A DNA stretch of 64,000 bases from Nymphaea colorata (lineage: Eukaryota > Streptophyta > Magnoliopsida > Nymphaeales > Nymphaeaceae). The notes beneath the pieces are model-generated. The model was given only the letters and a program-made list of their open reading frames with translations. It did not search any database and was not told the DNA's origin. The translations under genes were made by a program, and so were the position numbers. The stretch is from assembly GCF_008831285.2 (NCBI RefSeq), contig NC_045149.1, forward strand, positions 17,313,035 to 17,377,034. Direction: 5' to 3'. Below are positions 1-11,100 of the stretch, one piece after another (within the stretch, counting starts at the first letter, position 1; every line of letters starts with the position of its first letter).

Positions 1-3000
1 AGTCCCCAGACTCGTCCTACGTTTCATCTCCTGAAGTCGCCCCCAAGAGGTCGTCGATCCCTCCCAACAGGACCAACCATGGTGAGTGAACACCCCATCT
101 TTCTCTTTCGCTTCTTCTTCCCCCTTTCGAAATCACACTTCCTGTCCTTGGTTTCGGCACGTGGGGACCTGTTTCCTTGCGCTAGATCTTGATGTTGTCG
201 TGGTACGTGTAGATATACAGGTACCCATTTCTTCATTTTTCGCTTGGAATGAGGGGAAAAAACCGGGAAATGGTGGGTTGTCGGGGGGGGGGGGGGTCGT
301 TCATTCTCGTGGACGTCGGTTGACGGCTCCGTAACAATGGTTGCGATAGTGGAGTTTGAATGCGAATCGTGACTCGTTCTCTTGAAATGAGTATCCGGAT
401 TTTGGATTGACGAAGTTGGATTTCTGAGGTGGGTGCTGAGATTGGTTTCCTTTCGATGGCTATCGGGTTCTTTTACTTGGTTTTTTTTTTTTGTTGCTTG
501 TTGCCATTTGGATTCGCACGTATCGTGGGCGATTTGGAACGTTGCCTTTGTAGGGAATTGTGTAAAGATGTGTCCGAGATCTTCATGAACGTGAATTTTC
601 GATTATACGGCAGAATGGCATGGAGCGACAAGAAGTTGGGTTCATCAGATCATTACTTGGTTGAGGTGCTGAATTTGGATGTGTCTTTTTTGCAAATTGT
701 TTCTTTCTGCTCGATTCCAACGTTGAATAATGACTGTCACGATGTTGTTTAGTCGATGCGGAGTTTGCAAGCAAATATTGTCAGAAACTATTGATAATTA
801 CTTCACAAAGAAAGTAACTGATGTGCAGAGGGTGGGGAGTAGGATATGGAATCCAATATAGTTGATGATTCTGATGACTGGTGGATGTGGATTTTGTGTG
901 TTGAATGCGTAACTCATGCGTGAAGTAAGATCATGACGTTGGTATCTGCCTTTGTTGTGTTTAGATCGATTTGTGTCGAATGATTGCATCAGATAGAGCA
1001 TGGGTGGGTTGCTTAACGTGGTCTTCCATACATGTGAAAGAGCTGTCTGTGCCTTGATGGGAAAATGTACTCAGCCTTTATACCCGTGGAAATCTCAAGT
1101 GAAAAACATTAGATCAGAGATGTTTACTACTAACGCATAAACTTAGTACTCATATTTACTGATGCGATAAAAAGGTAGTTTTGTTGCTTCGGTGATTTTC
1201 CTAGCCGGTTGGAGCTTCTCACCATTAACATATAAACTTAGTTTCTCATGCTAATCTTTGTGATAAAGAAAGATAGATTGGTTGCTCGAGTGATTCCTAG
1301 CCACACATCATCTTTTTCGGGATAAAAATGTTCAGAGTGTTTCTTTCAAGTTTTATTTTATGTTAGTTTCTTGATGCTACACATATGCTCATTGATTGAT
1401 GAAGAAGCAATATTGTCGTGAGAATTTTATATTATATGCTATTGTTCTTAAAAGAAGTTTTTTTTTACAAACTTTAAGAGTTGATCTTTACTATTTTCTG
1501 AGCTACCTAGAGAAATTTGCAAGTTGCAATAGTCCCCTGTCCTTTGACGTGCACCTGCAGTAAGTAATTTCAGATCCGATACTCAAGTTTTTTCATACAT
1601 TTTTTTCCCCAGAGGGGTGCTAATGTCGAGGTTTCTGATTTACTGATTCAGTTACCATAATCATTTCTTTATAATGTTTGTTAAATTAGATCTTTGGAGA
1701 GTGCATTAGAGTTTTCATTTTTTTTTTGTCTTCCTTCCACTGTATCGGTTCTAACATTTAAATATTTGAATAATTACTTTACAGATGATAAAGAGAAGCC
1801 CACAAGCATCAGGTTTCTCGTGTCAAATGCAGCAGCTGGTTCTGTCATTGGAAAGGGTGGTTCGACCATCACGGAATTGCAATCACAATCTGGAACTCGC
1901 ATCCAATTGTCTCGCAATCATGAATATTTTCCTGGGACAACAGACAGAATAATTATGGTATCTGGAAATGTTAGTGATATACTTACAGCAATGGAGCTTA
2001 TACTTTCAAAACTGCAGAGTGAGGTATAGTAGTTAAACTAAAGGCTCTCTTTCCCCCTCTCCATTGCTGATATATTTGCGCAACAACCATGATCTTCTTA
2101 TGCTGCAATCATGTTATTCAGTCACATGTTGAAGATGGTGATGATGCTGAGTCTGCTTCAAAGTTGAGGCTTGTTGTTCCCAACAGTGCATGTGGTGGCA
2201 TAATTGGCAAGGGAGGCTCTACCATAAAGTATGAATTTTACTTACTCATATTATGTCCTTAGTGAACAAAATTCTGTAAACTAGTCAAGTAGAAAAACTA
2301 AAGAGCAACTATTTGTGTTTGATTATGTAACATATACATATACATCATTATGGGCAAGGATTCTGTGACCAATAGAAATCCTTGAAGAAAATGTCAGGAA
2401 TTATTGCTTTTGAATAAAAATTTGGCATGCTGTCACATATATTTTATGTTTTTGTGAAGCTATTTGTTTATGAGATGAACTGATTTTTGATGACATTTGC
2501 TTTCTCCTCTGCTTCAACCATGAACAGGTCATTCATAGAAGATTCTCAAGCTGGCATCAAGATTTCCCCACAGGACCACAGCTTTGTAGGTGTGAATGAT
2601 AGAGTTGTCACAGTGACAGGATCTCTGGAGGAGCAACTGCGAGCATTGTTCCTTATTGTAAACAAACTTATAGAAGATCCCCATTACTCACAATATGCAA
2701 ATTCTCCTCTTTCTTATGCAGGTTTTCTATCTTTATCTTTTGGTACTTCAGTGTATTGTGTACCACATTTCTCAAATTATTTTTGTCGAATAAGGTTTGA
2801 AACTCTGGTCCTGTGTTGGGTGGTTTGGTTACACATGAACAAAAAACCTGATAAATTTTGATGAGAGACTTGGTTGATTCATGATATCAGTGTGCACAAA
2901 TATTGAATTTTTTACTGCTCGGGCATGCTTTGTATCTCAAGCCAACAATGTGCTAAATGATGCTGTCCAGGGTTGAACTGGTGGCTAATGAACTGCTATA

Positions 3001-6000
3001 TTTCCTGATAAGCAGCGTCGACAACTAAACAGGAACTGCTATATTTCCTGTTTAGTCGTTGATACTGCTTACCATGGGATTATTTGGATCTTCTGGATAC
3101 AATGAGAATCTTATCTAATGCGCCTTAAATCATGCATCCTTTTGTTTTTTTTCTCCAGAGTCAGATAGGTGATTGCATGCTTCTTTGACATCAAGACCTC
3201 TTCTTCCTGTCTCCTTGATCTTGGCATCAAAATATTTAGGGAAAGAGAATTGGGAGATTTTAAAATATCCTATTTTATACTTCTGACCTTTGTACCAAAA
3301 TATTAAGGGAAAGAAAATTGAGAGGTTCTCAAATCTTCCTATTTTATACTTCTGACTTCTGAGTACAGGTAGAAATTTCTTTTATCTTTTAGTTTCACAT
3401 TCTTATACACCCTCAAATTTGAAAAAGATCTTCGTTACAATATTATGCCTTCATTTGTTATTTCTTGTCAAAATATCCTGAGAAACTGCATGATTTTCTA
3501 AATATCCTGATAGTTATATAATATTACTGTTTTGTGTTTTTTCTAAGTGTTGTTTGCTCCTTTCTACCTATCAGGTGGATTTTCTTATGTTTTCCTGGAA
3601 ACATTTTTCATTGTAGTATCAGCATGAGAAATTGCATTTCTAGATATTCTCCCGTTATGAATATTGGTCTCTCTGCTTGTTACTGGATAGGAAGTGTAAT
3701 CCATAATTTCTTCCACAGCTACTTCTTGATGCGGTTTCGGTGGTTTTTAGTATTATTTGATCCTTTATTGTAATTGGAGGTGCTGTTCAGTCTTGTTCAT
3801 TGTCACCCTCTTTTGTTAGTTGTTCACAAATCACCAAGGCTCTGTTGTTTGAAATGGAATTTTAAAGTCGATTCGCAATCTAGCCGTTTGTGGTGGATCC
3901 CTACTGGAGATGGCGAAAGGAAGTTGGACAATGGCATTACTTTAAGCTGCAGGAAAATAAAATGCTATGACATGTCATATTGACTGCATTATGCTTTTCT
4001 TTCACCATTGAGTCATTCCCACTTAATGATTCTCTGAAAACATCAAATGAATAATTGATTTAGCAGTTCCTGATTGTTAAAGGAGGGACAAACTTTGTAT
4101 GATCTTAATGTTCTGTGGGTATTGAAGGATAAAAATCTTCTGGCACAAGTTTATGGCTCTTTATTTCTGCTGAAACCGAATGCATTAGATATAGTTTTCA
4201 GCATGGTGTTATTGCTTGCAGAATGATGTTGGGTCTTTGTAAAGGCCTGTTGAGTTGATTGATCATGCTAGGCTCAAATTCAATTTGATCAAACATTTGG
4301 ACTTCTGATGCATATCTAACCTTTTTTTTCCTTTTTAAAAATTGTGGGTATTTAGGTGCCAATTTCTCTGGGCTTCATGGAGTTCCAGTTAATTATGTGG
4401 TTCCTTCCATTGTTCCAGCTGCATACAATGTAATTAATTATGGATCCAATGGTGCTGCTGGGAAATTTCACAATAGCAAGGTATGCTCCTTGTTTTCATT
4501 TTTAGTTATGTTTTTCTAATTACAGCTGTATCACAACCTAATGGAGGTGCAGGATAGTATTATTATTAATTTTTTATTTCCGTCTTCAATAAAGGTATAC
4601 ATTACTTTGTTATTGACATGTGATAAGCAGTAGAGCTGGATTTTCATTTTTCCCCAGGAATTGAATTTGAAGTTAAGAAAGGAGCTTCCTCTTTTCTTTT
4701 TCTTTTTTCTAATTAGCAGAACAAGGGATACTGGTCAAGAGTAGGACAGAATGAATGGGGGAGAGTACTGAGAAGTGTAGGCATGTTCAAGTCCCCCAAA
4801 CAAACTGGTTCTGATTATTTTTCTTGGGGGGCCATTTTAAGCACAATTTTTAGTCAAGTCTAATACAACTGATCTACCATATAACTATATCTGATATATT
4901 GAACCTTGGATTCTGTTGGGGCCTATTTTAGGCCTGGTTCATGTTCAGGGCCAATGAAAACCGGCCAGCTATAGAGCAATTGCAAATGTCTGTTTGGGAA
5001 CTAGATGCATCTATGTATGTAACTGATTCATAACGATTTGGGCTGATAGTTAATCTTTTTATCTCATAAAGAATTTGAGTACGATGATAGATGACCTAGT
5101 GCACCATCATCCAGTTTATTCCTAGTCAGCATGCTGAAGTTACAGTAAGCCCTTGAACCAACAAAGTAACAGCAGTACGTGCTGCTAGTCTGAAAATCAA
5201 ATACTCTATTAGTGGATAAAATGGTTAAAGTATGGATAACTAAACTTTTATATGACCAAACATATTCAATATCAGAATTGTAAAGTTGATTAGCATGTTA
5301 GGAGAGCTTGATCAGCATGTTAGGAGAGCCTGACTTTGTGTCTCAATGGTCTTCATATTACAAAAAGAGGTAACGTTGGGAGGTGAATTGGAAGTAGAGT
5401 TGGTGGGGACATAATTTTTATTTTCTGGATCTGACAAGGAAGATCAATCATATTCTGTATGAGGCTGTTTAACTGATAAACAAAGTTGGTCCAAGTCTTG
5501 AGTTACTCCAGTTTCTCAATGGTAGTCAATGCAAATTTGGATCAAATTCCATCTCATGAATTATGTCTGAATAACAAACAAGAGAGGTGATATACAGAGG
5601 TGAAAACATCTTAAATCGAAGGAGTAATCCAAATGTGGCTATTCCATACCTTTTTGACTAGTGGATGGATTCTGGAACAGCATGTCCCAATATAGAGGAA
5701 ATGGTATTTCCCAACTTGAATAGAATGGTGAGCGTGGGAGTGAATGTCATAAAGCTCATAAACTTTTGAATGTGAAGTTCTCAACTTTTCTTCTGGATCA
5801 TGGCCAAATGGTTATCGAAGGGTTTCCCTTTTGATACTTGGTAATTATTTAGTCAGAAATCGTGTAAATTGGTTCTGTACATGGACTGACTCATTTTATC
5901 AATAAGTGCTTGATTTCTGTCCACAAGCTTTGCAGACATGCAATCTTAGAATAACAGCTTGCTGTGCCTAATAGCTTCCAACTTTGTTCAGGGCTTAATG

Positions 6001-6441
6001 GCACCAGTTATTGCACTGAGGCCATCCAATGTTTCTCGTGAAGCACAAAGCAGCCCACCTGCTAAGCCGGTGACACTTGGAGTTGCCGATGAGCATATTG
6101 GTTTGGTTGTTGGTCGTGGTGGAAGGAATATAACAGAGATTATGCAGGTGTTCTGTTTTTCACATTTATTTTCTTTCAGTACACCATGTGATTTCATGCT
6201 TACAGAACCTTGCTCGGCAGGCTAGTGGAGCAAGAATAAAGATTTCAGATCGTGGCGATTTTATATCTGGTACATCTAAAAGGTACAAGTCTAGGTTCTC
6301 ATTGCTTCACATGGGCATACTTGAAGAAATGCTTAATCCACCTCGTTTGGCAGGAAAGTAACAATCTCAGGTACAGAGGAAGCTATTCGTGCAGCACAAA
6401 CAATGATTGACCAGCGGATTGCTTCTTTTTCTGAACGATGA
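1..6441 (+). CDS. BTR1: KH-domain RNA-binding protein, BTR1-like (5' end outside window)
   Basis: Coding exons: <1-81 (read from base 3), 1785-2023, 2122-2228, 2528-2721, 4356-4480, 5992-6147, 6221-6282 and 6354-6441 (stop TGA). The joined frame stays open for 349 residues. Three KH domains are visible, each with its GXXG RNA-binding loop: GKGG in exon 2 ([18 protein letters not shown]), GKGG in exon 3 ([13 protein letters not shown]) and GRGG in exon 6 ([19 protein letters not shown]). Order and spacing, including the linker in exon 5, match the plant PCBP-like protein BTR1, which in Arabidopsis binds tomato mosaic virus RNA and limits its multiplication (family knowledge). The likely role is binding single-stranded RNA in RNA metabolism. 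Only the start is missing: exon 1 opens inside a serine/proline-rich N-terminal tail. Exon 7 has a second in-frame acceptor 15 nt upstream. The stop is followed by a 3'UTR reaching roughly 6.9 kb. Confidence 0.93.
82..1784 (+). other. Intron 1 of the BTR1-like gene
   Basis: This 1.7-kb intron begins GTGAGT and ends TTTACAG. It is T-rich with short open frames that do not resemble proteins. Near its 5' end it carries a run of 14 Gs at 283-296, preceded by three shorter G-runs at 253-256, 265-267 and 275-277. No other gene is seen in it. Confidence 0.8.
3009..3071 (+). repeat. Intronic hairpin (27-nt imperfect arms)
   Basis: Bases 3009-3035 and 3045-3071 are near-perfect reverse complements, with about three mismatches, separated by a 9-nt loop. 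The hairpin lies in the intron between exons 4 and 5 of the BTR1-like gene. A short direct repeat (aactgctatatttcctg) flanks and overlaps it at 2991 and 3034. It is probably the relic of a small foldback element. Confidence 0.7.
3227..3358 (+). repeat. Imperfect tandem duplication, about 70-bp period
   Basis: Two adjacent units of about 63-70 bp (starting near 3227 and 3296) share a caaaatatt start, a gggaaagaaaattg block and a cctattttatacttctgac end. They lie in the BTR1-like intron between exons 4 and 5. Confidence 0.7.
5288..5330 (+). repeat. 22-bp direct duplication
   Basis: The unit tgatcagcatgttaggagag occurs twice back to back with a 22-bp period and one or two differences, inside the 1.5-kb intron before exon 6 of the BTR1-like gene. 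Confidence 0.7.
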
Positions 6442-8108
6442 TGATTGTATGCCTCTACATTCTGGATTCACTGTTTTCCTTTTTGTATTTATTAACCACA
6501 CACTCTCTCTCATCCAAATAGTGGTCATTTTCTTTGGAGCAGATGAGCAATGGGAGAGAAATTGCAGAATCTAATTGAGGCGGATACTAACATTTACAAG
6601 AGGTCCAATGTGAGAGAGTACAGTGCCTTCTTCTGATCATCTCGATGATGCTGCCCTCTAGTCTTCATATAGGGCAGCAACAAGCACATTTTCAGAAGCT
6701 AGAAGATTAGGTGGGAGGAGGGCGGATGTCGGAACTGCTTTGTTAGTTTGATACACGGTTGGTTACAATGGTTTTATATGCGCACTTTGTGAATATTATT
6801 TGCTAATGCACACCTCATTTCCGTTATATCGAATATCAGTAACTGATTACTGTCAGATGTATCGCAAGAGGAACCCCACTTTTTGATGATTTCACCAAAC
6901 CTTGTAACCTCCAACTCGTATCAGATTGATTAATTATTTCGTGAAGGGTGTCTGTTTGTGTACGTGCTTGGATCGATGTACGTGTTGGTGCATGTACCAG
7001 GAGAGAGTTTGTTTTAGAATCACTTCATCATGCTTGGCATTCGCCAAAATACGTGATAATACGTATATGTAGTTGCCTATGGGTTTTGTTCTGTTACAGC
7101 CGTTATCTTTTGTTTGAATTATGTGAATTGTTTGAACAGTTGAACTTTTGTTTCTGGAAAATAATCTGCCAGGAAATAATTTCCAGTCATAATTCAGGAA
7201 GGGATGTAAAAACATATTAAGGGACTTACGTGAAACTTTCAAACGGGCGTGCTACATAGAAAGTGGGTTTTTCCAAATTCATCCCTGGATTATGAGAAAT
7301 ATCAATTTGTCCTTGCCTTCTACTTGAAGTGTTCCAAATTAGTTTCTGAGGTTAAATACATAAAAATGTTTTTTGGTTTAAAAAAAATGTTACGAGTTCC
7401 TTCTAGGAAGCGAGGAATAATAAGCTGCCAATCATGGGCAAAATAGTAAAACGATGAATTTGTATAAAATGCAAATGTAACTGATATGTTAATCACTATA
7501 AGACAAGGAATGCATTGAATTCCCTACATGTCAAGAATAGACTTTCGTGAATATTGTATACCTAGATCTATTTTTTTGACAAATTCTCAATTCCTGAAAG
7601 CACTTTGTCCTTTAAAATGCGCGTTTGTTTACTTTAATATCCAAATCTCTTATTCCACTGAACCGGTCATGTTAAAATCTGCAGGCGATTTTTGTTAAGT
7701 CGATGAATGCACATTCAGGATATTTGTTAAGTTGATCTGGTCAATGAGTCATATAGCGCGGATAAACATGAGTATTACATTATTATTCTGCATAATTATG
7801 TCAGAAAGCGACCTGTAAGTCTGGAATCTCGGAAATTTCAGATTCTTCTGCAACAAGGACAAAGCAAACAAAACTATTATTAATACACAACCACTAAAAC
7901 CGCTTAAAAATCAAGTGACGAGCGGCTGATGCTTGACAAAATCCCTCCCCTTCCCGCTTCCCAGCAATTATCACTACCATTTTCCATTGGGGTTTTGCAC
8001 CAAAATTAGATAAGAATTCAGGTAAAAATTTTGCTCATTATTTACACTAAATGAAAAGAATAAGTAACAAATAACAAGTGCATGGACGACAGGTCCTAAG
8101 TGCATGAG
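6442..8108. other. 3'UTR and convergent intergenic spacer
   Basis: This tail-to-tail spacer lies between the BTR1-like gene and the C2/coiled-coil gene. The first 400-500 bases are the plus-strand 3'UTR, which may contain a further small intron (an acceptor-like tttggagcag ends near 6541). The last few hundred bases before 8109 should be the 3'UTR of the minus-strand gene. Nothing protein-like is seen in between. Confidence 0.6.
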
Positions 8109-11100
8109 CTAACTTCCGTTTCTGAGAGACCTTACGATCATGACAAGTTCCTCGCGCTGTGCTTCCACTTCTGCAAAACTGAGACTCATATTGAAATAGC
8201 GCTCACGCATGTCTTTGAGCTCTGTTTCAAGAGATGTCACTTTGTTCTTATAGTCCTCCAAGTCTTTCATCATTTCGCCAAGGGTCCCGAGTTTCTCAAG
8301 TGTTGACGCACATATATTTGATGGTTCACATAAAAGACTGCACAAGGTAATAAAGACAAGGTCTTAGGTCAGTGCTGTGCAAAGGCCAAAAGGGCAATAT
8401 GTGGAGACTGAGACCCCAGCTAAGGTACTCAATGACCTCAGGGAGCAGCTTCTGTTGCAGTCATGGTTTAATTTGACTGATCAAGTAATTTTTGCCTCGT
8501 TATATTTCACGGTTAGCCAACAAAGAACTGAATAACGAATGGGCTCTTGGTCTCACATCTCATGGACATCAAGTTGAAGGATGTCACCTCCACTCACAGA
8601 AACAGAAAGCAACAAAATGCCAGTCTTAGGTAAAATCTGATAGCCGTACTGGTGCTTTGTACCATATTAAGGTGATTTCCCAGATACAAATGCTGTTTGT
8701 TTATGCTCCAACTTCCTAAGAGAAGAGAGAGAGAGAGAGATACATCTTACCTTTTTAGTTGTACCTTGTACAATTTGTTTGCCTCCAAAGCTTCAGCCAG
8801 CTCGGTTTCTAGAATCTGGATCTTCAAGGCATCATCATTACAGCCTGCGCTTCCCTTGTGCAATTTTACACACTCAACTTCATGGTCCACCTGAAATGCA
8901 CAAATATCAAGCAATGAAATCTGCTGCAATCATTCAGTTTCTAAACACGAAGAAGGGAATTAAAACTTTCAGCAGCAAGCTGGCACTCATAAGATAGTAA
9001 TTCCCTACTTTTGCTTTCTATCTGTGCATGTTCTGTTTGTTCGGTTACTTTCTACATCTCAATCTGGAGAAATGGTAAAATTTCACAGTTGGTACAGCTG
9101 GCATCGCAGGTGCACATTGAGCTCAAAATAACTGCTGAAACTAACATAATATCCTGGGCATTTTTCTCTCCCAACAATAAGACTTCGAAACACTTCTTTG
9201 TGTTTCTCAACAATTCAAAATATGCATCTGGCAGGGGAAATCAAATGCATCACCAGGTACATAAAAGAAGTAATAAGCACAAAGATGCATGGAAGGAAAA
9301 CATTCAATCGGGCTCATTATGCTCACGGCAATGTGCTATTAAAGAGAGAATCATACAGCTTCCAATGAAGAAATCCAGACCAACAGCATCAGATTGAAAT
9401 TAAATCCAAGGAATCATTTAGAAAAACAATGTTCATAATGTTTGCAACGGGAAATCATGAAAGAAAGAAATACGATGCAACAGAATAGCTTGTGGTTGTT
9501 CTAAATCGGTTCCAAACTAAAAACCAACTCGGATGAAGCAAACAATTTCCTTAATTTCACCATGTACATGGTACACCAGATAAAAGCTTAAAAGTTCCGA
9601 AGGAGAAATTGACCCCTGCATAAGAATCAACAAGCTACTAGCAGGCAGCAGGATTCAGCATCAAGATAATGGTGTTAGGTCACATGGATGCATCCCTTCC
9701 CACGCCCATGAGAAAAAAGAAAATAAATAGTATATTACTTTCGAGTGAACAAAATGAGAAAAGGGACTAGCAGCACAAAATAGATACAACAGAAACCAGA
9801 AAAATGTCAGTCCCATATTTCATCTACAAGGAACAACAAAAGCAAACAGCATGGTACGACAGAAACTAAACTCTGTTTTTCCACTTACATGATCATCTAA
9901 ATTGTGCTTTTCTGGTGGCAGCTGTGACTGGTCAATGCTTGTACATGGCATCGTCGTTCCTCCATTCTTGCTGAGTGTATCGACATCATCCTGACCAGTT
10001 CATATTACCAAGAGATTGAGAAAAGAAGCATCACAATTATTTTATAGAAAATTAAATCAGAAAAAAATTTTACCTCAACAATCTGTATCTTCTCACAGAA
10101 AACACCAACATCTTTTACTCCATCATCCTGATTATATGATTCTTCACCAGTTGACCCCGTTAGGACTCCCTTCTCCTCCCAAACTGGGCCTTCAATTTTC
10201 AGCGAAAGCTCCTTCTGAAGAGAAGAGATTTTCTTTTGTGCTTCATCTTTCTCCTTTTCAAGCAACTGAACCTTACGCTGGAATTGGCTATTTGCCCGCT
10301 TAAAGCGGATAATTTCGTTTCTAAGTTCTGATTCGTTAGTAGACAATGCTTCCTTTGCAGCTAGATCACCTTCTAAACGCAGAATCTTTTCTTCCAAAGC
10401 TTCCCTACTACGTTTGGCACTTTCTCCCTCAGTTATAGCCTTCTGCATTTTCAAATTTTTTTCAGTTAGCACCATCTTCTCTGACTTCAGTTCATCATAA
10501 TCTGCAGATATTGATTCCAGAGAAGCTTCTAGTCTGTTCTTTTCAAATGTAACTTCATCAAGGGAGCTCCTAAGTGACAAATTTTCGTCTTTAAGATGCA
10601 CTGCCTTCTGTATCTGATCGCTCAGACCATCAATTTCTTCCATTAGCTTTTGCCTATCATATTCCAGCGACCTTAGCTTTAACTCCAGTTCATTAGCCAC
10701 CTTTTTTGAGTTACCATCACTAAGTCTTGTATCCTCTAGCACTTTCTGCATATGTTCAAGATCAACCTTGAGGCTTTGCTCATTTTGCTTAGAAGCAGCA
10801 AGTGAACCCATCAACTCCTGCACCTTGGTTTCAGACTGCAGCCTAGTGGTGAAAAGTTCAGTTTCACAACGTTTAACCTTATCATGTACTTCTTGCAGAA
10901 CACATTCAAGCCTTCGCCTCTCACTTTGTAGCTGTGATATTTGAAGTACTGCATTAGAAGCTTGGTTCTCCCTTTGGTCATCAGTCATCGACAGTTGTGC
11001 TTTAAGGCATTCGACCTCACCTTGAAGGCTCTGAATTTCAACCTTCATATCCAAACTCAACTGATTCAGTAGGTCCTCTGACTGATGGAGTTTCTCAGTA

